IMG/VR virus record: IMGVR_UViG_3300042893_000841
Location: 1-55,942 of that record
Strand: one strand, 5' to 3'
Length of the DNA stretch: 55,942 bases
Source of the DNA: a virus
Every line of letters begins with the position of its first letter. Within the stretch, counting starts at the first letter, position 1. Shown here piece by piece: positions 34,726 to 41,933 of the stretch. Both the position numbers and the translations under genes were made by a program. A model generated the notes under the pieces. It had not been told where the DNA came from. It saw nothing but the letters and a program-made list of their open reading frames with translations, and ran no database searches.

Positions 34726-35078
34726 TGAAAGAATTTTTTAAAGTATATTATAAAGAGATAATCCAAGCAGTGCTTGGGTTGTTATTAATTTTTTTATTGG
34801 TGAGAACATTTACACCAGCTCCAGATAAATCCGAATTATTAAAATATAAATTAGAACAGTTGGACCAGAACATTAATAAAATGAAACAACTACAACTACA
34901 ACTTAATGATTCTATATCATCTTACAAAAAGGACATAAAAAAAATTGACGAGAATATTTCAAAAATAAAAATTGAAAAATCTACGGTTAATAATTTCTTT
35001 GAACAAAAAAAAGAAGAAATAAAAGGAATGGATAAAAAAGAAATTGACAGTTCATTTAAACAAAGATATAAATATTGA
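34725..35078 (+). CDS. Spanin-like membrane-anchored coiled coil
   Basis: A 117-residue protein: one N-terminal membrane segment (about residues 12-28, IIQAVLGLLLIFLLV) and a periplasm-sized coiled coil to the end. The topology and place two genes after an amidase fit an inner-membrane spanin (Rz-like). Sequence alone cannot prove it. Confidence 0.55.
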   Translation: MKEFFKVYYKEIIQAVLGLLLIFLLVRTFTPAPDKSELLKYKLEQLDQNINKMKQLQLQLNDSISSYKKDIKKIDENISKIKIEKSTVNNFFEQKKEEIKGMDKKEIDSSFKQRYKY

Positions 35079-35080
35079 TT

Positions 35081-35497
35081 ATGAAAAAAATTATATTAAT
35101 AACGTTATTAATGTTTTCTTTTGTTAGTTTAAGCCAAACAAACCCACAGAAAGAAGACACCACAACAATATGTTTTCCTGTTAATGTGGGTAAACAAATA
35201 TTATTAGATTTAAATGATCTCGATAGATTAAAAAAACAATCTGACTTAGATAAAAAAGAAATTCTGGAACTTGAAAATAAAGTAGTTAAAGTGGAAGGTA
35301 TTGTTAAATTTTTAGAACAAAAAGATAAAAATAACGAAGTTATTATTAAAGATACTGAGGAAAAAGTTAAACTTCTTGAGGAGGATAACAAAGATTTAAG
35401 AAAAGAAATAAAAAGAATTAAAACTAAGAATACAATAATTGAAGTTGTATCTGGAGCTATTGTTGGGGCATTAACCTATATTTTAGTATTTAAATAA
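35081..35497 (+). CDS. Secreted coiled-coil protein with C-terminal membrane segment
   Basis: A 138-residue protein, start taken at ATG 35081 (M-K-K-I-I). It has a signal peptide (residues 1-20, LLMFSFVSLSQT), a long Glu/Lys coiled coil (45-110) and a C-terminal hydrophobic segment (about 117-137). It may be an envelope-spanning lysis partner of the preceding protein. No lipobox is seen. Confidence 0.5.
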   Translation: MKKIILITLLMFSFVSLSQTNPQKEDTTTICFPVNVGKQILLDLNDLDRLKKQSDLDKKEILELENKVVKVEGIVKFLEQKDKNNEVIIKDTEEKVKLLEEDNKDLRKEIKRIKTKNTIIEVVSGAIVGALTYILVFK

Positions 35498-35498
35498 G

Positions 35499-35747
35499 AT
35501 GGCACTAACTCAAACCGAAAAAAAAGAAATGGAAACTTTGGTTAGAAAAGAAATAAAAGATTTCTTTGGGTCAAGTACCGCAAAACAGTTTGAGGATAAG
35601 TTAATAGACAGAGTTTCAAAAGAGATGAAACGAGGTGGTAAACTAGATGGTCAATTAAAAGACTTGATAATTAAATCTTTCAGAGAGTTCTATACTATTA
35701 TGTATCAACAAAGAAGTTTCTGGGAATCTAAATTCAAAGGAATGTGA
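35499..35747 (+). CDS. Small helical hypothetical protein
   Basis: An 82-residue, helix-rich, charged protein. Its TGA overlaps the GTG start of the next gene (GTGA). No family is recognised; small virion or scaffold-associated role is possible from the neighbours. Confidence 0.5.
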   Translation: MALTQTEKKEMETLVRKEIKDFFGSSTAKQFEDKLIDRVSKEMKRGGKLDGQLKDLIIKSFREFYTIMYQQRSFWESKFKGM

Positions 35748-36442
35748 AACCATCAATTACAGATACATTTAATAAAGAACTTAATGCCGCTATGTTTGAT
35801 AGTAATGTTTTAGGTCTTGAAGCATCAAAATCAAAAAAAGAGTTTGAGATTAAAGAAGATGGTGAAAGACATAATTATAAACCATTAGAATTTTTAAAAG
35901 ATGGTGAATCATTAAGTGAAATATTGTCATTAGTTAAGAATAAAAAAATCTCCAAAAATAAAATCAGAACTGGAATTAAAAAACTTTTAAAAAATCCCGA
36001 AGATTTAAATAATTTTTTACAATCAATTTTAGATGGTAGAACAAAAAAAGAGGAGAATAAAGAAGCTTCTGTTTCAGGAGCTGGTGTTGGTATGTTTTTA
36101 GGACAACTTTCAGGGGAAGAACCTAAAAAAGTTGAAACAAAAGAGGCGGCAGTATCAGGAGGTGGGGTTGGTGCTTATGAAACCCCCAAGGCCTGGGCAA
36201 AAAGTACATCAAAAAAAGATTGGAGAGGAAAGTCAAAAACACAAATACCAGGAGGTACATTCGTTCAGGTTAAAAAAAAATGTAAAAGTTTTCCATATTG
36301 TAATCAAGGCGATACAGGAGCTCTTAATTTTTATGAAAGTGAAAATATTAAAACGGTAATAAAAAATGTCTCACACAAATACGGATTATCTGAAAACGAA
36401 ATAAGAGAAATTATATTTAAAGAAATTAAAACAAATCGTTAA
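35744..36442 (+). CDS. Virion-associated-like protein with repeated EA-VSG-GVG motif
   Basis: A 232-residue protein starting at GTG in a GTGA overlap. A helical N-terminal part is followed by two copies of KEA(S/A)VSG(A/G)GVG near residues 107-118 and 133-144, then AYETPKAWAKS and a folded, Cys-containing C-terminus. Low-complexity linkers of this type occur in structural or virion-packaged proteins of environmental phages; that comparison is from memory. Function unknown. Confidence 0.5.
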   Translation: MKPSITDTFNKELNAAMFDSNVLGLEASKSKKEFEIKEDGERHNYKPLEFLKDGESLSEILSLVKNKKISKNKIRTGIKKLLKNPEDLNNFLQSILDGRTKKEENKEASVSGAGVGMFLGQLSGEEPKKVETKEAAVSGGGVGAYETPKAWAKSTSKKDWRGKSKTQIPGGTFVQVKKKCKSFPYCNQGDTGALNFYESENIKTVIKNVSHKYGLSENEIREIIFKEIKTNR

Positions 36443-36449
36443 TAACAAA

Positions 36450-36456
36450 TATTTAT
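36450..36456 (+). promoter_or_regulatory. TATTTAT element before 36471
   Basis: The 28-base gap reads AATATTTATAATAAAA, 14 bases before ATG 36471. The same 16-base sequence is found before 42818. Confidence 0.45.
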
Positions 36457-36470
36457 AATAAAATGCAATT

Positions 36471-37565
36471 ATGAGAAATTCAAAACAATACATAGATTCA
36501 TTGGTTAACAAACTTTTAAAAGAAACTTTAGAAGATAAGGCAAATGAGGTTATGGAAAAATTAAACTTCAAACCAGGTAAATCCTTTGACTATGTTCAAG
36601 AAGGTAATATGTGTGAAGAATGTGGTTCAGAAATGAATGAAGGTAACTGTATGGAATGTGGTTATAAATCCGGAGAAGTTATGGAAAAACTATATGGTGG
36701 ACAATCTGATTTAGATAAAAACGAAAACGGGATATTGGACGATGAAGATTTTAGAATGATGAGAAGAAAAAAATCTGAAATGTCTGAAGAAGATGAATAT
36801 TCCAATATGTGCGAATCATGTGGTGGTGATATGAGAGAAGGTGAGACATGTGAAGAATGTGGTGGTGATATGGGAATGGGCAAAAACATTAAAGAAACTG
36901 TTTATAGATTAGTTGATGGTAATAATTCTGAACTTTTTACAGAAAACGAAATAATTGATATCATTGAAAATATTGTTAAAGAAGAAAAGAAAAAAGAAGA
37001 CAACATTACTAAAGGGGCGTCACATAGAGGGTATAGTGAGTATGAGAAGGCACATAAAGGTTCCGGAAAAGAAAATAAACAATATCTTGATTCTGTGGCA
37101 AAAAAACTTACTGAATATTTAAAAGATGGTTCTAAAGGTAAGTATAATACAAATCCTAAACATTTTCCTAAAGGTAATGGTCAATTGGCTAAAATGGATA
37201 AAATGGCTTATGAAATTGATGATGAAGGAATTGATTTTAATGTGGAAATTGCTGGACAGAATATTCCTGATTACGACGGAAAACCACCTAAAAAAGAATT
37301 TATTGAAAAACAAATTAAAGGAAGTTCTACTAATGGTAACAATCAAGATTGGGCAAATGCTGAAAATACTGGAGTTAATGATAAGTTTGCCAAATATTTT
37401 GAAGATGACCAATTGGCAAAATGGAAAGATGAATCATACGGAAGAGTACCTTCTCCAGTTTATGATGAAATAACCGAGAAAGGTAAAAATAAAGGTAAAA
37501 CTAAATTGAAAGAAGAGTTTGATAGAATGAAAGGGTTGATTGGATACGACAGAAAAACCCAATAA
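36471..37565 (+). CDS. Acidic protein with two zinc-ribbon-like modules
   Basis: A 364-residue protein. Residues about 45-65 (CEECGS, CMECGY) and 105-125 (CESCGG, CEECGG) are two four-Cys modules. The N-terminal helix SKQYIDSLVNKLLKETL is echoed internally near residue 203 as NKQYLDSVAKKLTEYL. The C-terminal third carries RVPSPVYDEITEKGK. Probably a phage virion-associated or nucleic-acid-binding protein; no named family. Confidence 0.5.
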   Translation: MRNSKQYIDSLVNKLLKETLEDKANEVMEKLNFKPGKSFDYVQEGNMCEECGSEMNEGNCMECGYKSGEVMEKLYGGQSDLDKNENGILDDEDFRMMRRKKSEMSEEDEYSNMCESCGGDMREGETCEECGGDMGMGKNIKETVYRLVDGNNSELFTENEIIDIIENIVKEEKKKEDNITKGASHRGYSEYEKAHKGSGKENKQYLDSVAKKLTEYLKDGSKGKYNTNPKHFPKGNGQLAKMDKMAYEIDDEGIDFNVEIAGQNIPDYDGKPPKKEFIEKQIKGSSTNGNNQDWANAENTGVNDKFAKYFEDDQLAKWKDESYGRVPSPVYDEITEKGKNKGKTKLKEEFDRMKGLIGYDRKTQ

Positions 37566-37590
37566 TTTACAAATTCATAAAATAAATTAT

Positions 37591-37625
37591 AATTCTCCAT
37601 AGGACATCTTATGGAGAATTTTTTT
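37591..37625 (+). terminator. Terminator whose 3' arm contains a start codon
   Basis: AATTCTCCATA (37591-37601) pairs perfectly over 11 bp with TATGGAGAATT (37610-37620), loop of eight bases, followed by a T run. The ATG at 37611 of the next gene lies inside the 3' arm. Confidence 0.85.
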
Positions 37626-38084
37626 AATTATATAACTAAGCCTTTGGATTTTGACGAGATAGACATATGGTTCAAATCAAATAATATTATTTTTGAAAAA
37701 ATGGATTTGTTTTTTGATTTTACATATTCGTTAACCATGGTAGTGCTGGACACATATTTAGGTGGAAATTTAAATGATGGTGAGAGTAAAATTGAAATGA
37801 CAACTGAGGACAACTTAAACCATTTTAATTGGTGTTGGAAAAAAACAATAGAAGATTTTAAAAAAGAAAGTATTATAATTGAAGAAGAGGGAGAACACTA
37901 CAACTACTTTAAAGAGTTTTTTAATGAAATTTTTTATAACCATAAAGAAGATAAGGTTAGAAAATCAATAGGGGATTTTTTTGTGGAGATGTTTGATAGA
38001 AAAAAACCATTCACCAAATCTGATTTAGATGTAATTTTATCAATTTATCGTTCTATAGATAGTAATATGTCAATTACCTATTGA
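37611..38084 (+). CDS. Hypothetical protein with start codon in a terminator stem
   Basis: A 157-residue acidic, aromatic-rich soluble protein. The frame from ATG 37611 (M-E-N-F-F) gives a protein-like N-terminus, although ATG 37701 is an alternative. Its start codon is paired in the terminator at 37591-37620, so its expression may depend on read-through and hairpin opening. No family is recognised. Confidence 0.5.
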   Translation: MENFFNYITKPLDFDEIDIWFKSNNIIFEKMDLFFDFTYSLTMVVLDTYLGGNLNDGESKIEMTTEDNLNHFNWCWKKTIEDFKKESIIIEEEGEHYNYFKEFFNEIFYNHKEDKVRKSIGDFFVEMFDRKKPFTKSDLDVILSIYRSIDSNMSITY

Positions 38085-38140
38085 CAAAATAAAATATAGT
38101 ATTAAAATTAAGTTTAATAAACTTTTTAATTAATATTATA

Positions 38141-38320
38141 ATGACAGAAGAAACAACAATCCAAAAAATTAAGTTGTTAGTTGAAACACTTAGTGCTGAC
38201 TTTGATAAGTTTGGTAGCGGTAATAACGCTGCTGGAACAAGAGCAAGAAAAACATCACAAGAGTTAAGAGAATTACTAAAAACACTTAGAGGAGAAATCT
38301 TAGAAACAAGAAAAAAATAA
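38141..38320 (+). CDS. Histone H1-like protein, Hc1 type
   Basis: A 59-residue basic helical protein. Its core GNNAAGTRARKTSQELRELL matches the signature of the Bacteroidota Hc1-like family (N-K-A-A-G-T-R-x-R-K-x-x-Q-E-L-K), a nucleoid-associated small protein. Length equals the family. It starts after a 56-base A/T-rich gap and is followed two bases later by a small membrane protein. Role inferred: coating or organising phage or host DNA. Confidence 0.7.
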   Translation: MTEETTIQKIKLLVETLSADFDKFGSGNNAAGTRARKTSQELRELLKTLRGEILETRKK

Positions 38321-38322
38321 CT

Positions 38323-38508
38323 ATGTTAGACGTTAATAACATTTTTTTATTCTTATTCATATTCTCTTTATTAGGTGTGTTTAGAGTTATTTTAATGACT
38401 TTAGTTTCCCTATTTAGAACACCACCAACAAAAGTTGGGTTTTCTATTAGGGAAACTATTTTTTTTGGTATTTTCTTATCATACATATTAACTTATATTT
38501 TTAAATAA
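38323..38508 (+). CDS. Small two-span membrane protein
   Basis: A 61-residue protein with hydrophobic segments near residues 7-28 and 46-60 joined by a short polar loop. Size and topology would suit a holin or other small inner-membrane protein, but it is three kilobases from the amidase. No family is recognised. Confidence 0.5.
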   Translation: MLDVNNIFLFLFIFSLLGVFRVILMTLVSLFRTPPTKVGFSIRETIFFGIFLSYILTYIFK

Positions 38509-38513
38509 AAAAC

Positions 38514-38942
38514 ATGGCGTTTTATAAAGAAATAGAAAAAATAGTAAATTACTTAAAATCCATCAGAAAAATGGAGAAGTATTTAAGTTTTGATATGGAG
38601 TTCCCAAATACCTGGAGAATCCCTAAAAAATATGCGATTGAGGGTAAAGTGGTTGAACAGGAAAAAACAACTCCAAACACAAGATTAATTTCATTTATTG
38701 CCGAATTAACTGAAGAGGAAACTAATAAAACAATTAGTAACATTACAATGATAGTTGATTACAATAAAGAATTGGAAGAAAAAGAAATATTATTTCAAAA
38801 CAAAGTTGAAGAATTAAAAAAGATTTTTGAAAAACAAAATTTAGATAAATTACAAAGTTTAAAATTTGATTTAAAAGAATTTAAATTAGGAAGTGATGAC
38901 GATGAAGAACAAAGAAACACAGATTCAGTGGTTACAGAATGA
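38514..38942 (+). CDS. Hypothetical protein
   Basis: A 142-residue soluble protein: mixed alpha/beta first half, then a coiled-coil-like charged helix and an acidic C-terminus. It overlaps the next small gene by about 40 bases. Function unknown. Confidence 0.5.
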   Translation: MAFYKEIEKIVNYLKSIRKMEKYLSFDMEFPNTWRIPKKYAIEGKVVEQEKTTPNTRLISFIAELTEEETNKTISNITMIVDYNKELEEKEILFQNKVEELKKIFEKQNLDKLQSLKFDLKEFKLGSDDDEEQRNTDSVVTE

Positions 38943-39087
38943 ATTGAAGAAGGACCAACAGGATCTAGAAAAAGAAAAATTAAAATTTATTGAAAAAATA
39001 AAAGGAATTGATAAAGAAATAATCATTCCTAAACCAAAAAAATTAACATTATGGCAGAGGATAAAGCAGGTATTGATTCAATCTTAG
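38902..39087 (+). CDS. Small charged helical protein
   Basis: A 61-residue, almost wholly helical Lys/Glu-rich protein; ATG 38902 is chosen, with ATG 38896 and GTG 38893 as alternatives. It overlaps both neighbours (about 40 bases each), which is more than usual here, so it is less certain than most. Confidence 0.4.
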   Translation: MKNKETQIQWLQNELKKDQQDLEKEKLKFIEKIKGIDKEIIIPKPKKLTLWQRIKQVLIQS

Positions 39088-39383
39088 AGAGTCTAGCGTT
39101 AATAACCGATGGAGTCCAATCACTGTTCCCAACAAGTAAATCGGTTTTAATATATGAATTAAATTCTGGAGATTTTACTTATATCAAATCACACTTTAAA
39201 AATATTAAAATTGATGAGAATCAAATAAAAATAGATATTTCTGGTACAGAGGTTATTTTTATTTTGGAGAACTCATATAAAGAACAATTAATTAAAAAAG
39301 AAACTGAAAAAGTTAAAACTAAGTGGGAAAAAATAAAATTATTTTTCACTACTAAAAGTGGTAAATCTACGGTAGAGGGATGA
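39051..39383 (+). CDS. Hypothetical protein
   Basis: A 110-residue soluble protein. Its 3' end overlaps the opposing gene at 39339 by 45 bases, so the two are convergent without an intergenic terminator. No family is recognised. Confidence 0.45.
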   Translation: MAEDKAGIDSILESLALITDGVQSLFPTSKSVLIYELNSGDFTYIKSHFKNIKIDENQIKIDISGTEVIFILENSYKEQLIKKETEKVKTKWEKIKLFFTTKSGKSTVEG

Positions 39384-39977
39384 TTTAGAAATACCTTTTT
39401 TTTCTAATAAACCATACAAGTATTTTTTTTGTGATTTTGAAGAATCGGAAACCATAATACAATCTATTCTACCTTTACTAAACATATAGTTTTCAAGAAC
39501 TGTTAAAAATCTTGAACATTCATTTACACTTTTTAATGAAAAAATATTAATATTATCATCTTCCTGGACCGCAATTTTATTATTTATTTTTGATATAAGT
39601 TTTAACCCCGTTTTAGGTAAGTAATTTTTAATAAATGATTCTACGGTTATCTTTTTTTGTTTTTGTACATCATATATCATTTCCTCTATTTTATAATCGG
39701 ATATCTTAGTTAAAGAGTAATCAGGATCATCCAGGTCAACCTTTACTTGTCTCCCTAAGGAATCTTTCACAAAATATAAATCAAAATCTGTAGAATCTTT
39801 TTCTAAAAAACCAAGTTCATACACACAAGTTTTACCATTCTCAAATTTACGATCAAAAATAACATTATTGGACTTTATTAAATAATCATAATGGTCTTTG
39901 GCTCTATTAAGAGTTTTAAACTTCTTGATTATTTTCCTTCTTTCTTTATTTTTAAAGAGAACTATTAGATAATTCAT
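39339..39977 (-). CDS. Hypothetical minus-strand protein
   Basis: A 212-residue Lys-rich soluble protein, starting M-N-Y-L-I-V-L-F. It is divergent from the DnaJ gene and tail-to-tail with 39051-39383. No domain is recognised; length and composition support a real gene. Confidence 0.55.
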   Translation of the reverse strand: MNYLIVLFKNKERRKIIKKFKTLNRAKDHYDYLIKSNNVIFDRKFENGKTCVYELGFLEKDSTDFDLYFVKDSLGRQVKVDLDDPDYSLTKISDYKIEEMIYDVQKQKKITVESFIKNYLPKTGLKLISKINNKIAVQEDDNINIFSLKSVNECSRFLTVLENYMFSKGRIDCIMVSDSSKSQKKYLYGLLEKKGISKSSLYRRFTTFSSEK

Positions 39978-40022
39978 AATTTTTTAACTATAATATAAAA
40001 ATATAATCAAAATCATAAATAA

Positions 40023-40955
40023 ATGAATGTTCAGGATCATTATTCTGTTTTAGGTGTTGAAGAAACCGCAACTCAGGAAGAAATAAAAAAAGCGTATAGA
40101 AAGTTAGCAAAAGAAAATCACCCAGATAAAGGGGGAGATGAAGAGTTGTTCAAACAGATATCGGGAGCTTACGATATTATTGGAGATGAAAATAAAAGAC
40201 AACAATATGACCACCAAAGAAAAAATCCATTTGCCGGAATGGGGGGTTCACATGCCGATTCAATGAGTGATTTATTTAATCAGGCTTTTGGTCACCAAAG
40301 ACAACAACAAAGAGTTCATACCACAAACCTAACTATAAATGTTGGCGTATTAGAATCTTATCTTAGTGATAAAAAAGAAATTAACTACAAGAGAAAAACT
40401 ATGTGTGAACCTTGTGGTGGTAATGGAGGTGATAAAAAAGTTTGTGTTGTTTGTAATGGGGTTGGTCAAGTTATAAGACAAATGGGTAGTGGTATGTTTA
40501 TACAAGTGGTTGCAATGACTTGTGAAGGTTGTAACGGTAAAGGTAAAACAATAACAAACCCTTGTTTTGTGTGTAATGGAAGTGGAGATAAAGATGAAAT
40601 AAAAAATATTGAAATAAAAATACCTCATGGTATTGATAATGGTCAGTTTTTTAGATTACAAGGAATGGGGGATTTTAGAAATGAGGTATTTGGAGATTTA
40701 ATTGTTAGAGTAAATCTGGAACCACAAGATAATTTTGATAAATATGAGAATCATTTAGTTTATAATGCGTATTTTGATTTGGACGACATTAATAAAAACT
40801 CATTTGATATACCACATCCTGAAGGTAAACTTAACATTAAGTTCCCTAAAACGTTTGATACGTCAAAACCATTGAGAGTAAAAGGTAAAGGATTTAAAAC
40901 CCAGGTTATTGGGGATTTAATGGTTAATCAATATGTGAAGTTTCACAGGGATTAA
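40023..40955 (+). CDS. dnaJ: Type I DnaJ co-chaperone
   Basis: A 310-residue full DnaJ: J domain with HPD at residues 33-35, a short Gly/Met-rich linker with GMGGSHAD, a cysteine-rich zinc domain with four CxxCxG repeats ([30 protein letters not shown]; about residues 122-196) and two C-terminal substrate-binding lobes. It is slightly shorter than cellular DnaJ. It would recruit host DnaK, possibly for virion protein folding or replication. Its stop overlaps the stop of the opposing small gene. Confidence 0.9.
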   Translation: MNVQDHYSVLGVEETATQEEIKKAYRKLAKENHPDKGGDEELFKQISGAYDIIGDENKRQQYDHQRKNPFAGMGGSHADSMSDLFNQAFGHQRQQQRVHTTNLTINVGVLESYLSDKKEINYKRKTMCEPCGGNGGDKKVCVVCNGVGQVIRQMGSGMFIQVVAMTCEGCNGKGKTITNPCFVCNGSGDKDEIKNIEIKIPHGIDNGQFFRLQGMGDFRNEVFGDLIVRVNLEPQDNFDKYENHLVYNAYFDLDDINKNSFDIPHPEGKLNIKFPKTFDTSKPLRVKGKGFKTQVIGDLMVNQYVKFHRD

Positions 40956-41113
40956 AATAATGAACTAATATCCTTAATCAAGGATACTATACCATAGATT
41001 GCCAGTGTAAACATAACACCACCAAAAATAAAAACAAATCTTTGTGTTCTAACGGATCCTTTATCTGTCTTACAAGATTGACATCCTACTTTTGTTGCTT
41101 CTTTTTTTTCCAT
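40952..41113 (-). CDS. 53-residue CxxC membrane protein
   Basis: A short minus-strand gene found in the gap after dnaJ. The product has a basic N-terminus, CQSC (Cys 11, Cys 14), and one hydrophobic segment (about residues 27-45, ending in [10 protein letters not shown]). It is 8 bases downstream of the 41122-41598 gene and overlaps the dnaJ stop. Coding is supported by composition and by operon spacing. Function unknown. Confidence 0.65.
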   Translation of the reverse strand: MEKKEATKVGCQSCKTDKGSVRTQRFVFIFGGVMFTLAIYGIVSLIKDISSLF

Positions 41114-41121
41114 AATTTAAG

Positions 41122-41598
41122 TTAATTGTGATAAATAATAATATCACCTCTTACAATTTTAGTAAAGTTATTTTTAATAAATTGTTCTTTTATGATTGTA
41201 TCACCATTACTTGTGATTATAACTAATGTGTTTTGATTTTTTATGTTTAGTTTTTGTGGGTGTTTAATGGCGGTTGCAATATTTAGTTTATATTCACCGT
41301 CATCAAAGTGTGGGTAAATGATAAAATCAAATCCATTCCAATTATCCCTAACAAAAATAGAATCTTTTTTACGGTTTACAATGACATCTTTAGCGACATT
41401 ACTGATAATATCGTCAAACTCAAATACAATATCCCCCAAATCCTCAAAGTTAGGTCTTGATTTTAATGATATTGGATTATTAGCAATTTGAGTATGATCT
41501 GTAGCAACAATATTAAATACATCACCCTCTTTCTCAAAAGAACCTAAGGTTATCCTATCCTCTACTATTAAGGATTTTAATACTGAAAGTAGTTTCAT
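41122..41598 (-). CDS. Hypothetical protein (start at 41598)
   Basis: A 158-residue protein starting M-K-L-L-S-V-L-K-S-L at 41598. The frame stays open upstream to 41826, but that part is the structured RNA region and includes a terminator, so it is not accepted as coding. The ATG is 5 bases after a TATTTAT element. The protein is beta-rich and soluble; function unknown. Confidence 0.6.
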   Translation of the reverse strand: MKLLSVLKSLIVEDRITLGSFEKEGDVFNIVATDHTQIANNPISLKSRPNFEDLGDIVFEFDDIISNVAKDVIVNRKKDSIFVRDNWNGFDFIIYPHFDDGEYKLNIATAIKHPQKLNIKNQNTLVIITSNGDTIIKEQFIKNNFTKIVRGDIIIYHN

Positions 41599-41603
41599 AT
41601 TAT

Positions 41604-41610
41604 ATAAATA
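41604..41610 (-). promoter_or_regulatory. TATTTAT element 5 bases before the minus-strand ATG at 41598
   Basis: Minus strand reads TATATTTATATAAT into ATG, directly after the terminator at 41612-41638. It could restart transcription for this gene. Confidence 0.45.
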
Positions 41611-41611
41611 T

Positions 41612-41638
41612 AAAAACCCCCCGAAAAAACGGAGGGTT
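41612..41638 (-). terminator. Minus-strand rho-independent terminator
   Basis: On the minus strand AACCCTCCG pairs with CGGGGGGTT (one U-G pair), loop of six Ts, followed by a T run. It ends the RNA that would start near 41830. Its left arm AACCC can instead pair with an upstream GGGTT (41678-41682), an alternative structure. Confidence 0.85.
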
Positions 41639-41830
41639 CTACAAGATAGTTTGTCCAATTGAGGAAGGTCTCTATCTAACCCGAATCGTTTTCCATCACC
41701 AGATTCTCGGCAGTCAGCTTTCAAGTGGGAGGGCTGACATTCCCTTTGCGTCGACACACCCAACACCAGGCGGTCAGATTGTAAATTAGGATTTCTGACA
41801 TCCTTGTTTTCAGTAGTGTTAACCACATCA
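41612..41830 (-). ncRNA. Candidate structured phage RNA with three similar hairpins
   Basis: A transcription unit of about 220 bases with no convincing protein. It has a host-type promoter at 41837-41868 and a terminator at 41612-41638. Its central 180 bases are about 46% G+C, far above the surroundings. Three hairpins have similar design: stems at 41773-41778/41794-41799, 41713-41718/41733-41738 and 41644-41649/41672-41677; the first two stems contain GTCAG/CTGAC, and all loops hold UCC followed by an A/U-rich part on the minus strand. It could be a free RNA or a regulatory leader of the gene at 41598. Confidence 0.6.
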
Positions 41831-41836
41831 ACAATA

Positions 41837-41868
41837 CAAAGATAGTGAAGTTTTTGGTTCTGCCAAAA
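41837..41868 (-). promoter_or_regulatory. Bacteroidota-type promoter for the structured RNA
   Basis: Minus strand: TTTTGG (41863-41868), 19 bases after its TTG, then TATCTTTG (41837-41844). This is among the best sigma-A matches in the window and points into the structured region. Confidence 0.7.
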
Positions 41869-41898
41869 CGTTTGTAATTTTTTTTTAAAAAACTTTCA

Positions 41899-41929
41899 TT
41901 GACTGATTACCATAAATATCTTATATTTT
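41899..41929 (+). promoter_or_regulatory. Host-type promoter-like sequence before the Dam gene
   Basis: TTG (41899-41901), 20 bases, TATATTTT (41922-41929), one base off TAnnTTTG. ATG 41934 follows by 4 bases. It is divergent from the structured-RNA promoter. Confidence 0.4.
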
Positions 41930-41933
41930 ATCT

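Noticed and set aside
37126-37473. 115-residue frame inside the 36471 gene
   Set aside because: It is a different frame within a well-supported acidic gene; composition (Lys, Trp, Met, Leu rich) is typical of shadow frames.
41640-41800. tRNA genes suggested by anticodon-like loops (TTGTAAA, CTTTCAA)
   Set aside because: No acceptor stem, no D arm and no T arm with GTTCRA; the loops are 14-22 bases long, so tRNA is not supported on either strand.
41640-41800. CsrB-like RNA with GGA loops on the plus strand
   Set aside because: The promoter and the terminator both read on the minus strand, and CsrA is not a typical Bacteroidota regulator.
41599-41826. N-terminal extension of the 41122-41598 protein to 41826
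   Set aside because: The extension covers the GC-rich hairpins and a rho-independent terminator, starts at GTG and has unusual composition; the ATG at 41598 with a close TATTTAT element is better.
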